A stretch of 64,000 nt of DNA from Curtobacterium sp. VKM Ac-2865 (GCF_015350905.1 NZ_JADKRZ010000003.1:124001-188000), one strand, 5' to 3'; positions 42,546 through 52,253 are shown, numbered from the stretch's first letter. Made by a program: numbers and translations. Notes: generated by a model not told the origin, from the letters alone.

Positions 42546-42957
42546 GTTAAAACTCGCGCTTCAACGCGCAGCCGGCACCGCAGTAGATGTTCGGACCTCA
42601 GGAGCCGTCGATCGGTCCGCTGTACGCATGGTCGGCCGTCGCCCAACACCGCAGCGCTCAGATCATCCCGGGGCTGTCGCACTCGTCGAAGTAAACGAGG
42701 AGATGGAGGTAGCCACCGACCTGCAGCCGCTCCGCGGCGCGCCTCCCGGAGTTCGGACCCGTCACCCCGTCGATGGGCCCCCGGCATGTCAACATGACCG
42801 CTTTCGTGCCGAGGCACTGCAGGCGCTTGTAGAAGATCGGGTCCGACATCCCATCGAACTCCATTGTCGCCCGCGGAACGCCCTGACACGCTGACGCCAC
42901 CGGCGCCGCTGCGGTTGGTTGGCGAGGTGCTACGCACCCGAGCGTGAAGCGCAACAC
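42546..42957 (-). pseudogene. Decayed peptidoglycan-binding repeat protein
   Basis: One minus-strand frame carries recognisable tandem cell-wall-binding units interrupted by in-frame stops. The order is a first unit ending FYKRLQCLG, then CRGPIDGVTGPNSGRRAAER, GGYLHLLVYFDECDS, a TGA at 42658-42660, ATADHAYSGPIDGS, a second TGA exactly where a Trp is expected, GPNIYCGAGCALKREF and a terminal TAA at 42546-42548. The GPIDG-x-x-GPN motif repeats as in actinobacterial PG_binding repeat proteins. Conserved Tyr/Trp/Gln positions have mutated to Cys/Arg/stop. The 5' part is not recognisable, so it is a remnant. Confidence 0.6.
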
Positions 42958-43279
42958 GACTGTTGCGAAAGCTGACGCCGTGAACCAAGGGAGTTGCAGT
43001 GTAGGAAGCCGAGCAGGACGACCATTCGGCTATCAATCGACTGGTATATCAAAACCCTGCACGCCGTCGTCATCGCCACCGGCGCCGAATCCGATCGCCC
43101 TCAGACTTGAGAGGGTGGGTTTGACGACCCTCGCCAGCGTCGTGATGAATTACTCCTTTACGCCGGACTGTGACAAGGGCTGACCAGTCACGAGGTAACA
43201 CGAGGCCCGGTCGTTGCAATATCCAAGAGCACCACGCTTGCCGCAAGCTCGAAACCCGTAACCATGGCATTGAAAGGCA
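42958..43279. other. Lower-GC remnant region without an intact gene
   Basis: No intact gene. On the minus strand two open stretches look protein-like but lack normal starts. One is Cys-rich (CHGYGFRACGKRGALGYCND, then a stop at about 43152). The other begins just after an AAAGGAG at about 43156-43150 and reads LARVVKPTLSSLRAIGFGAG to a stop at about 43035. They may be fragments of displaced toxin tips, immunity genes or the decayed neighbour. Confidence 0.4.
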
Positions 43280-43316
43280 ATTGAGGCGGTCCTCTCTTGG
43301 AGAGGACCGCCTCAAT
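43280..43316. terminator. Terminator after the RHS/immunity unit
   Basis: A perfect 17-bp stem (ATTGAGGCGGTCCTCTC at 43280-43296 with its complement at 43300-43316) and a 3-nt loop, 40 bp downstream of the minus-strand small membrane gene. Confidence 0.9.
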
Positions 43317-43356
43317 CATGCAACTAATCTAACGGGCAACCGGACGAAGCGCTTGC

Positions 43357-43560
43357 CTACCTCCGGCGTCGAACTAAGGCTTGAATCACGCCCCCCCAGA
43401 GCACAAGACCCGAGAATGCGAGTGCCGCGCCTAGCACCCAGACCGGGAACCCATGAGCACTTCGCAGCTCCCTGAGGGGGGTGAAGAAGCAAACCGCCGC
43501 AAGCACTACAAAAAGTGACGCCATTACGGCCACCGGTAGTATTCTACCCTTGACTATCAT
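43357..43560 (-). CDS. Two-helix membrane protein, candidate RHS immunity protein
   Basis: A 67-residue protein with two hydrophobic helices (about 8-28 and 40-60) joined by a short loop (LRELRSAHGFPVW), and a basic tail VRRRR. The start ATG 43560 overlaps the stop of the RHS gene as ATGA, so it is translated with it. A small gene directly after the variable tip of an RHS protein is the normal position for the cognate immunity gene. The toxin tip here is itself hydrophobic and glycine-rich, so a membrane-embedded antidote would fit. No sequence family recognised. Confidence 0.65.
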   Translation of the reverse strand: MIVKGRILPVAVMASLFVVLAAVCFFTPLRELRSAHGFPVWVLGAALAFSGLVLWGGVIQALVRRRR

Positions 43561-46500
43561 TGAAATCCCGTCACTGCCGAACTAACGAGCTCACCTGCTG
43601 CAGCGCAGCCGACCGATGCTGCTATGGCCCCAAGAGGCGTGGTTGTAACACCGACAATACCCTCGCACGTCGCCGTGGTCGCGAGTCCCACCACAGTGGA
43701 AACGGCTTCCGTCGCGCAGCTCTTTGTCGTGTAGCCCGATTTGCATGCGCTATTTAGGCTCTCGCCTGTGACAACGCCGTCAAGAAGGGAGCCGTAGCCA
43801 GCACGACCCGTCCTGTCCTGCTGGTTGACCGGGTCAGCACCAGCGAACGTGTAGCGGTTTCCATTGATCGGGTCGAGCGGCGCGTCGAGAGTATCGCGTT
43901 CGATCCACACCCCCGTCGCCGCGGCCTGCCAGCGCATGCCGAATTTCGTGAGCCCGGTCGCGGTGTTGTTGGAGCGGATGCCGGTCTTGAATCCGTACGG
44001 GTTCTGCTTCCACTGGGCGCTGGTGTCGCCGAATGTCACGGTCTCGCCACCGTATGGGGAGTACTGGACGGTATAGGCCTTGGTGCCCTGATCGGTGATC
44101 GCGGCAGCAGAGTTCCCGATGCCGTCGATCACGAGCATGCTCGTGGTCCCATCCGCGGTGCGGAGGGCCAGCGCCTGGCCGGTGGACGGGTCAGTTAGCA
44201 TCGCCGTGGTGCCGGTGCCGGTGACGGCGCGGGCGGTCATCACGGGAACTCCGTTGGAGTCGGTGGTGCCATACGTGTACGTGTAGTCCGCTCCCCTGTC
44301 GGTTTTCTGGGTGAGGAGCTTGTTCATGTCACCACCGGCGTAGGTGTAGCGGGTGGTGGTGCCGTCCTTGGTGGAGGACGTCATCTGCTGCGCGCCGTTG
44401 TACGTGTACGTCTCTCCCGGAGCCGCGATCAGGTTCCCGGTGCCGTCGTAGGTGTACCCGGTCGTGGTGATCTGGCCGATCGCGTTGTAGGTGAGCGTTG
44501 TGTCCGTGGTGACTGCGCCCGTTGCCGCGTTGGTGGCTGTTGCCGTGAGGCGGTTCCCGGCGTCGTCGTAGGTGTAGGCCCAGTTCGTGGAGTTGCTGCC
44601 GCCGGTCTGCGTGATGCCGGTGAGGTGCTTGGTCGCGGTCTTGCCGTCCGAGTCGAGGTACCCGTAGCTGGTGATCTGGCCGGTGGTGTTGTCCTTGGAC
44701 CACTGCAGCTTGTCGCGGTCGTTCGTCGAGTCCGCGTCGCAGCTACCGCCAGCGGTGGCTCCGGCGATGTAGCAGTACGTGGTGTCGACGACGACTTCCT
44801 GCTTGGTGCTGTCGGCCCAGGCCTGGACGTGGGTTACCTTGCCGCCCTTGTCGTAGGTGAGCTTCTGGTGCGCCTTCCAGGCCGTCGGGTCGGCGGTGCC
44901 GTTCGGCGTCGCGGCGAGCCACGTGTCGGTGCGGCGTCCGTTGTCCGAGTCGATCTTGTACAGCTGCTTCGCCGTCCCCGAGCTCGTCGGGTAGGTAGTC
45001 GCGATGAGCTGGTTCGAGGAGTCGTAGTCGTGCGTGACTGCGCCCTGCGGGTCGGTGACCTGGACCGTGTTGCCGGCAAGGTCGTAGCCGTAGGAGATCT
45101 GCCCGCCGCCGGCGGTGTTCACCGTGTTCACGAGGCGGTTCTGCTGGTCGTACGTGTTGGTCATCGTGCCGGTCGCGGAGCTCTGACCGGTCTGGTTCCC
45201 GTTACCGTCGTACGTGGTGGTCACCGTCGCGGTGCCATCACTGAACGCGGTGCTGGTGGCTCGGTCGTCGTTGTCGTACCCGAACGTGGTCGTGTTCGGC
45301 TGCCCGTTGGTCTCTCGACCGTCGGTCTCCGTGGCGACTCGACCGAACGCGTCGTAGGTGTAGTGCTTCACACCGAGGCTGGTCCCAGAGGGCGGGGTGA
45401 TGTCCGTGAGCTGCTTGTTACCGTCGTAGGAGTAGTTGGTCGCGTTCGAGCCGTTCCCGGGAGCGGTCGCCGTCTTGACCGTTCCATCGTCGTTGTACGT
45501 CACCTTGGCCTGCACGGCCGTGTCGTCACCCGACTGCGACGAAATCTGGTTGCCGACGCCGTCGTAGCCCACGCTCGTGCTCGTGCTCGAACTGCTCGTG
45601 ACCTTGGACGGCAGGTACGTTGTCGCGGAGGTCTTGCCGTACGTCGCGGTCGAGGTGGAGCCGGAGCCGCCCTTCGACGAGGTGATCGACTGGTTGTTGT
45701 TCTCGCCGAACTCGTTCGTGCTCTTGCCCGTGTTCGCCCCACCGTCCGAACCGACCTGCGAGGTGGCGACACCGTTGTTGGCGGAGTTGTACGTCGCGGA
45801 CCGCTCACGCCCTTCCGGGTCGACGGCCTTGGTGACGAGGTCGTTGCCGTCGAGCGTGTACGAGGTGTGCTTCGCGGCAGCGACGGTCGCGTTCTGGTCG
45901 GAGCGCGGGTCCGCGACCTGGGTGGAGGTGTCGCTGGCGTAGGACAGGCGCGTCACCGCGGTGCCGGGCGAACCGGCGGTGGTGTTCGCCTGCGAGACCT
46001 GGGTGACCCGGTCCGAGCTGTCGTAGGTGAACGAGGTGACGCCACCGTTCGGGGCGGTGATCGAGGTCAGGTCCCCGTTCGTGTACCCGTACGTGGTCTG
46101 CTTGCCGGTCGCGTCCGTGTAAGTCGTGATGTCCCCAGCAGTGCTCTTCGCCCACGACACTGCGCGGCTCGAGCTGCCGGAGGTCTGCGTGAAGGTCTGC
46201 ACGCCGTTGGCATACGAGGAGGTCGCGACCCGGGCGCCGGTCTTCTGGTCGGCGCTGATGCTGCCACCGGTGGACACCAGAGTCGTCAGGCCGTACCCGT
46301 CGGCGGTGTTGAAGCTGGTCTGGTTCTTGTTGCGGTCAACGATCGAGGTGGGCTGACCGGCGAGGTTGAAGTGGATGACCTGGTTCGAGGTCCACCCCTT
46401 CAGCTGGTACTCCGCGTTCGTCGTCGACGTGCTCACCCGGGTCAGGGTCTGCTGCAGACCCGCCGGCGTCGTGAACGCGCCCACGCCGAGCGCCAGCGAC

Positions 46501-48113
46501 GGGGTGAACTGCCATGCGGTGCCCGCGGCGTCGGTGTAGACCACGCCGGATGCGTTCGCGGTGAGGTCCCCGGCGCCGGCGAGGGCGTACTGCCACCGGT
46601 TCGCTGCCATCGTGTTCGTGTTCGCGGCACGGCTGCTACGGGAGTTGTAGGAGACACCGATCGAAGTCGAGGACGTCGCACCCGGCAGCGACATCGCCGC
46701 GGTGGAGACCATCAGGTTCCCGGTGCCGACGTCCACCGACGCGTTCGTCTGGTCAGTGATCGTGAACGGCAGGCGTGTCGCGGAGGTCCGCTGGCCGGTG
46801 AGGTTCGTGGACGCAGGGCCGCTCGGCAGGGAGTTGTAGGCGCCCTGCATGTCGACGACGAAGTCCGTCGCCGTGGTGGAGGCGTTCTTGATCCGGATCT
46901 TCCCGTTCGTCCCCACCGGCACGATCGTCGTCGTGGACCGGAGCGAGGTCGTCGGAGCGTAGTTGATGGCGCTGGCGCCGGGCTCGGGCATCCCGTCGCC
47001 CCAGACCTTCGCGTAGCCGCCGTTGGTTCCGGAGTGCACCGCGGTCAGCGTGATCGCGACCGCCGCGAGCCCACCTTCGACACTCGGCAGGCCGCCGCGT
47101 GCGCCAGCGATCTGGATGGCGAGGGAGCCGTTCGACGCGACGGAGGCGCTGTCGCGGGTGTCGATGATGCGTCCGGTGAGCGGGGTGAACCCGCCGCCGG
47201 GGTTGCTGGCCATGAAGTAGCCCTGCACGTCCACGATCACGTCGATCGTGCCCCCACCGGCGGGGGTGTCGATCGTGACCTTGCCGTCGGAACCGATCGC
47301 GACCTGCGCCGTCATCGCGGTGGAGATGCCCTTGGTGGAGACCTAGTTCAGCACACCGGAGCCCTTGTCACCGCCGGTCGGGTACGGACGCACCCAGTCG
47401 GCGCCGCCGCCGGTGTTCTGGACGATCACGCCGAGCGCGACCGCGGCCGCGTTCGCCGGGATGCCGTTCGCGCCAGCGACCTGGAACGTGATGCTGCTGG
47501 CACCGGAAAGGGTGCCCTGGCGGACACCCGTGCCGTTGACGGTGTTCGCGATCCGGGTTCCCGACATCGGGACGAACCCGCCCGCGCCGGCACCGTTCTG
47601 AGTGCTCGTGTAGTAGCCAGTGACATCGACCGTCACGTTCGCCTGCGTGGTACCGGTCCGGACCCGGATCGATCCGTCGTCACCGACCGCGAGGAGCGCC
47701 GTGTTCGAAGTGTTCCCGGTCACACCGGTGCCGTAGATCATCAGCAGCGTGTCCGGGTCCGCCGCGTTCGGACGGCCCACGAGCTGCCCCTGCGTCGCCG
47801 CGTCTGCGACCGTCACCAGCACGCTCACAGCGCCGATCCCCGTTGCAGGCAGCCCGTCGACACCGTTGACCTTGACCGTCTTGAACACCCCGGCCGTGGT
47901 ACCTCCGGCGAACACGCGAGCGTTGTCCGGCATCGGGACGTACTGCCCACCAGTGCCAGTCACTTCAGCGTGCGCCGCCTGGGGAGGTGAGATCACCGCC
48001 AGCAGTGACCCCAGCAACGCGACCAGCGTCACCATCGCCAGAACCACCCCCAGTTGTGGGTCAGGCGCTCCGGACGCTGTTCCGATATTCGGTGCCGGGC
48101 CAGCCGCCTGCAT
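43557..48113 (-). pseudogene. Secreted RHS/YD-repeat protein interrupted by an amber codon
   Basis: One continuous frame of 1518 codons with a single TAG at codon 257 (47343-47345). The first segment has a signal peptide (about 27-50, MVTLVALLGSLLAVISPPQA) and beta-rich units resembling DVTGYY/DVQGYF wall domains. After the stop come a third such unit, then YD repeats (YTYDDAGNRLTATAT, YGYDLAGNTVQVTDPQG) and the RHS core closing RYTFAGADPVNQQDRTG. The tip is about 80 residues, Cys-containing and ending GELVSSAVTGFQ. In the repeated units the position of the TAG is a Tyr after N. An internal ATG at 47315 could start a product without signal peptide. Confidence 0.8.
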
Positions 48114-48336
48114 CCAGCAATGTGGCTGCGCTCCGAGCCAGATGCCTGCTCAGTGCCGACTGCGTCGTCCCAGCGCGCTCATGACCAGACGCGGACTGTT
48201 GTCCGGCTCGCGAGGTCTCAGGCCACGCCATCTCGCGCGACCCGCCGTGGCTCGCCGTCGCCGTCGTCCTGGATGACGTCGGCAGCCGGTTCGTTCATCT
48301 CGGGGACAAGGCCCCGCGGACGATACGGTCGCTCCC
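48114..48336. other. Intergenic region between RHS and VanZ-family genes
   Basis: A divergent promoter region of 223 bp. I see no gene, strong dyad or consensus promoter that I would defend. Confidence 0.4.
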
Positions 48337-49227
48337 ATGACGCCGCGACGGATCGAGCTGCTCGCACGGGCGCTCCTGGTCGTGCTCGGGGTGGTCGTGC
48401 TGGCGATGGTCCTCGTCCCCGCGACGGCGCAGGTCGCGGTGTCCGTCGCGCTCCGGGTCGCGAACGCCCTCCGGACCCACGTCGGACACGGCACGCTGAC
48501 CCTGTCCGACGACTTCATCCTGGCTGCGGTCGTCACCGGGGCGACCACCTGTCTGCCGGCGCTCGTGGCGGGGGCGAGCCGAGCCTCCAGGCCGGAGCCC
48601 CTGCCGATCCGGCGAGCCGCGCTCGTGAGCCTGCTGGTGGCGGTGGTGGGCGCGCTGGCGCTCGCCCTGGTTCGTGCTGATCCGTCGACCACGTTCCGGT
48701 CCCTGGTGACCGCTACAGCCGTCGGGGTGGCGCTCGGGACACTCGGCCTGGCCGCACACCGGACGCTGCGTGACGCGGGTCGGAGCGCGCTGCGGGCGGA
48801 CGGGCGGAGTCGGCGAGCGGCTGTCGTCCTCGGGGCTCTCTACGCGGCGCTCGTGGGCGTCATCGCGTTCACGGGCTCACCGGTGGACGCCGGGGCACAG
48901 CCGTGGCTGCTGCGGACGCTCGAGCGCCTGCATCGCGTGGGCCTGCCTGCGTGGTTCGACTACGCGGCGACGGAGTTCTCGGCGAACGTGGTGTTCTTCG
49001 TGCCGCTCGGGGTCTTCGTGGTGCTGCTGCTCGGTGCGCGCCGGTGGTGGGTCGGCGCGGGGACGGGGTTCCTGCTGAGCGTCGTGATCGAGGTGTCGCA
49101 GTCGCTGTTCCTGCCGGCGCGGTTCGGGTCCGTGGACGACGTCGTCTCGAACACGTGCGGGGCGGTCATCGGGGCGCTGGTGGGGGTCGTGGTGGTGGGC
49201 CGGAGCGGGTCCCTCACATCTCGATGA
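48337..49227 (+). CDS. VanZ-family membrane protein
   Basis: A 296-residue integral membrane protein. Helices lie at about 10-30, 60-80, 92-112, 120-140 and 165-180. They are followed by the VanZ-like block (about 205-290) with FDYAATEFSANVVFFVPLGV, VVIEVSQSLFLPARFGSVDD and VSNTCGAVIGALVG. VanZ proteins give low-level glycopeptide tolerance in enterococci; most homologues have unknown wall-related roles. Start ATG 48337. The stop overlaps the next small gene as ATGA. Confidence 0.88.
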   Translation: MTPRRIELLARALLVVLGVVVLAMVLVPATAQVAVSVALRVANALRTHVGHGTLTLSDDFILAAVVTGATTCLPALVAGASRASRPEPLPIRRAALVSLLVAVVGALALALVRADPSTTFRSLVTATAVGVALGTLGLAAHRTLRDAGRSALRADGRSRRAAVVLGALYAALVGVIAFTGSPVDAGAQPWLLRTLERLHRVGLPAWFDYAATEFSANVVFFVPLGVFVVLLLGARRWWVGAGTGFLLSVVIEVSQSLFLPARFGSVDDVVSNTCGAVIGALVGVVVVGRSGSLTSR

Positions 49228-49367
49228 CCCAGGCTTCGCGCATGGCCTCTCGTGATCGTCCCCGTCCGCCGACCCGACCTGGCACGCCGGTGTGGGTGTT
49301 CGTCGGGATCGCGGTGCTGGGCGTGGTCGCGGTGGGGCTGGTCATCGTGGCGTTGTTGTCGCGCTGA
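49224..49367 (+). CDS. Single-helix 47-residue membrane peptide
   Basis: Starts at ATG 49224, overlapping the VanZ-family stop by 4 bp. It has a basic N-terminus (RMASRDRPRPPTRPGTP), one hydrophobic helix (VWVFVGIAVLGVVAVGLVIV) and ends LLSR. The coupling and clean frame suggest a real gene, perhaps a partner of the VanZ-like protein. A later start at ATG 49242 gives 41 residues. Confidence 0.55.
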   Translation: MTQASRMASRDRPRPPTRPGTPVWVFVGIAVLGVVAVGLVIVALLSR

Positions 49368-49429
49368 CGGACCTCGTTCTCCGGGAGACCGGGTTCCACG
49401 GAGTCCGTACTTCTCGGGTTCCGGGAACG

Positions 49430-49465
49430 ACGAAGCCGCCGGGACCGAGGTCCCAGCGGCTTCGT
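49430..49465. terminator. Bidirectional terminator
   Basis: Arms ACGAAGCCGC (49430-49439) and GCGGCTTCGT (49456-49465) flank an inner GGGACCgaGGTCCC hairpin (49441-49454), between the convergent small membrane peptide and the LAFTG protein. Confidence 0.88.
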
Positions 49466-49479
49466 TGGTGCAGAGGTGC

Positions 49480-50040
49480 TCAGGCTGCGATCTGGCCGTC
49501 GCGCTGGCGACGAACCGAACCGCGGACCACGAGCAGGCCGCCACCGAGGACGACAGCGCCGCCGCCGACCCAGAGGGCGAGAGCGGAGATGGTGCCACCC
49601 GTGAAGGCGAGCGAGCCGGTGCCGGAGCCCGCGCCACCGACAGCAGCAGCGCCAGCGGCCGGTGTCGCGGTGACGGCGGCCGTGCCGACGTTGCCGGAGG
49701 TCGCACCCGTGGCGGTCAGGGTGTAGGTGCCCGACGCGCCAGCAGGAAGCGTGATGCGGGGGTTGACGGCACCCGAGGCGGAGGCGACGTACGCCTTCGA
49801 CACGGTGGTCGTCGGGAGGGCACCCAGCGTGACTGCACCGGCACCGGTGACCGAGATGTTCACGGTCTCGTTGCCGACGAACGAACCCGGGCCGAAGTTG
49901 ATGACGGTGGTGCCGCCAGCAACGGAGCTACCCGAGACGGAGACGTTGGACGTCGGGACGTAGCCGGCGGCGTTGGCAGCAGCCGGGGTCGCGATGAGTG
50001 CGGCGCCAGCCAGCACGACCGCAGCAATGAGCTTCTTCAT
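49480..50040 (-). CDS. Small secreted wall protein with LAFTG sorting signal
   Basis: A 186-residue protein. Signal peptide at about 1-24 (MKKLIAAVVLAGAALIATPA, then AANA). One beta-sandwich-like domain covers about 28-118 (VSVSGSSVAGGTTVINFGPG to GTYTLTATGATSG). An Ala/Gly linker follows, then LAFTGG, a hydrophobic helix and a basic tail RGSVRRQRDGQ. The sorting signal is the same type as in the giant adhesin, so both are probably anchored by the same class E sortase, encoded elsewhere. Good ribosome site AGGGGAA before ATG 50040. Confidence 0.9.
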   Translation of the reverse strand: MKKLIAAVVLAGAALIATPAAANAAGYVPTSNVSVSGSSVAGGTTVINFGPGSFVGNETVNISVTGAGAVTLGALPTTTVSKAYVASASGAVNPRITLPAGASGTYTLTATGATSGNVGTAAVTATPAAGAAAVGGAGSGTGSLAFTGGTISALALWVGGGAVVLGGGLLVVRGSVRRQRDGQIAA

Positions 50041-50414
50041 GAAGTGTTCCCCTAAGAATCTGATCCTTCAGACCCTGAGACCCAGAGCCCTGACCCCTCG
50101 CAAAGCAACCGATCGACACTGGTTCCCTGAAGTGCGGTTGGCGAAGTTCCCTCAAAGTACCCGAACTTCACAGGTGCCACGCAAGAACTTTGTGTCGAAC
50201 GCGTGAACTCTCGTGTTGGCAGAAGCACCGGTCTAGAGGGGCCTGGTGGGCCGATCCCCTCACGGTCGCTAGGTTTTCCCTGGTCAGGGCCGCGTGATGA
50301 CCTGCGAACGCTTGGTGCAGACATCCACACGCGCTCCGCGCACAAGTCGCCGACACCCACTTCTCCCCCGGAATGGGGGCACGATCTGAGCCGGAAAGTC
50401 CAGAAACCGTGACG
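50041..50414. other. Intergenic region upstream of the LAFTG protein
   Basis: 374 bp without a credible gene. A CCCCCGGAATGGGGG dyad at 50365-50379 may terminate the DUF4012 gene or act as one of the recurring C/G operator-like sites. The promoter of the LAFTG gene must lie here; no box is clear enough to mark. Confidence 0.4.
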
Positions 50415-52253
50415 TCAACCCGCAGGTTTCCCGCAATCGACGGCTGCGGGCTGCACCGTGGTCTGCGTGATGGTGGGGGTCGACATGGCTGTGACAGCCG
50501 CCCTCGCTTGCTTCGCGGACCCCAGGAACGTCACCCGGAACGTCGTGCTCTGGCCGGGCGCGAGCAGGGTCTGGACCTGCACGACCGGGTGGTCCCCGTC
50601 GACCGCGGTGTGCGGTGCGGCCGCTTTGCCGTCCTGCGTCGAGCCGAGGTAGATCTCGTCCTTCGCCGCATAGACCGCGACGTTCGTCTGGACCTTGCCG
50701 GGTGCCACCCCGAAGTCCCCTGCCCCGGTCACGTAGGCGGGGAGACTGGTCGCGGCGTCTGCCGGCGCCGTGTTCTTCAGGGTGACCTGGACCACTGATG
50801 TCGGCCGGCCGTCCGCCCGACACACGGCGCTGCCCACGGCGACGGTCTTCTGCAGCCAGAAGTCCATCTTTGCCCCGGTGGCGTCGTTGAGGTAGATCCC
50901 GAACTGCCGCTCGGACGCACTGCTCGTCGGCAGTGGGCCGGTCACGGCGGTCCCAGCGAGCTGGGTCTGCTCGGACTCGTCCGCGATCCACAGGCGCAGT
51001 CGGTTCTCCTGGACACCGTCGGTGAGTGCCGTGATGAAGGCCTTCGGGTCGAACGCGCCACTCGACACCTTGGCGAAGACCGCGCTCGCGGCCGAGGCGA
51101 AGAAGGCGTCCTGCACCTGCGGGTCCGGGTACTTGGCGTAGACGTCGCTGAGGAGCAGCTTGACCGCGTTGTCCGACGTCAAGGTATCGCCGGTCGGCAG
51201 TTGCACCGGACCGGTGGCCTTGAGGATGTAGGCCAACGTCACCGGATCCATCGCGAGGACGCCATCGACCTGCTGGCCGAACCGCTGCTTCCACATCTCG
51301 CGGGCGAGCTTGGCCGAGACGTCGAAACGTGGCGTCAGCGTGACGTCCTGCATGTACTCGCCGGTGATGGCGCCGTACAGACCCTGCGTGTCGGTCGACA
51401 GCGGCAGGACCGGCTGCTCCGACTGGCCGAAGGACGAACCCGACGCCTGGTTCGACAGGTGGATCGCGCCGTCCTTGACGTCGAGGAGCGCGACGGCTCC
51501 GGGGATGCCTCCCCCGGCGCGGAGCTCGGCGTTGTTCTGGAACAGCAGCAGGTACCGCCGGTCACCGTCGTGCCCGAGCATGGCCGGCGCGAGCTGCACC
51601 ACCCGGTTCGCGACGTCCGCCTGAGCCGCGACCGACGCGACCGCGTTTCGGAGCTGGTTCACGGCGCCGGTCACCGGCGAGAGGGTGTCCGAAGTGTCGA
51701 TCGCTGCCGCGGCCCGATCCGCCTTCGCCAGCGTCGTCGTCGCGCGCTGGACCGCCGGCTGTGCCCTCACCAGCGGAGCGAGGTCGACCTTGCCGTCCTT
51801 CGGCGCGAACGCCTTCACGTTCACGTTGCCGATCACGCCGGCCACCGGCTTCACCGCTCCCGTCGCCACGTCGTCCACAACGACGGCGACCTCGCGCACC
51901 GCACGCAGGTTCGAGCCGACGAACGGGAGGACCTGGAAGGCGCTCCAGACCGGGTCACCAGTCAGTGACCTGGCTGAGGCGGCGTGGTCCTGCAGGTCCT
52001 CAGCGGTCTTCTGCGCAGCAGTGCTGTCGCCGCTGACCAGTTCCGAACGGAGCGTGCCGACGAGCTGTACGGACTGCTCCAGGTCGCGCTTGGCCATCAG
52101 GCCACGCACGCCGACCCAGGCGACAGCGAGGATCAACAACAGGACGAGCGCCAGCACGACCCACAGCACCGGCCGGCCCCTGGAACCCCGGCGTGCTGTG
52201 GTCCGTCCCGACTCAGGAAGGTCGGACATGGGGACAGTGCTGTGGTCGCTCAT
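50415..52253 (-). CDS. DUF4012 extracellular protein of the polysaccharide locus
   Basis: A 612-residue membrane-anchored protein. A basic N-terminal stretch leads to one helix (about 30-55, VLWVVLALVLLLILAVAWVG). A long helical segment follows and then the DUF4012 core (about 190-420) with the hallmark YLLLFQNNAELRAGGGIPGA. The C-terminal half is beta-rich. The family is common in actinobacterial exopolysaccharide clusters but its function is unknown. Start ATG 52253, 15 bp after the fcl stop. It ends the leftward gmd-fcl transcription unit. Confidence 0.88.
   Translation of the reverse strand: MSDHSTVPMSDLPESGRTTARRGSRGRPVLWVVLALVLLLILAVAWVGVRGLMAKRDLEQSVQLVGTLRSELVSGDSTAAQKTAEDLQDHAASARSLTGDPVWSAFQVLPFVGSNLRAVREVAVVVDDVATGAVKPVAGVIGNVNVKAFAPKDGKVDLAPLVRAQPAVQRATTTLAKADRAAAAIDTSDTLSPVTGAVNQLRNAVASVAAQADVANRVVQLAPAMLGHDGDRRYLLLFQNNAELRAGGGIPGAVALLDVKDGAIHLSNQASGSSFGQSEQPVLPLSTDTQGLYGAITGEYMQDVTLTPRFDVSAKLAREMWKQRFGQQVDGVLAMDPVTLAYILKATGPVQLPTGDTLTSDNAVKLLLSDVYAKYPDPQVQDAFFASAASAVFAKVSSGAFDPKAFITALTDGVQENRLRLWIADESEQTQLAGTAVTGPLPTSSASERQFGIYLNDATGAKMDFWLQKTVAVGSAVCRADGRPTSVVQVTLKNTAPADAATSLPAYVTGAGDFGVAPGKVQTNVAVYAAKDEIYLGSTQDGKAAAPHTAVDGDHPVVQVQTLLAPGQSTTFRVTFLGSAKQARAAVTAMSTPTITQTTVQPAAVDCGKPAG

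Noticed and set aside
42425..43036. 203-codon minus-strand open frame
   Set aside because: Its product is Arg-rich and featureless, while another frame of the same segment preserves peptidoglycan-binding motifs with stops; the pseudogene reading explains the region better.
44625..47990. Long plus-strand open frame opposite the RHS gene
   Set aside because: Antisense shadow: continuous with the RHS frame's codon bias, no domain, no ribosome site.
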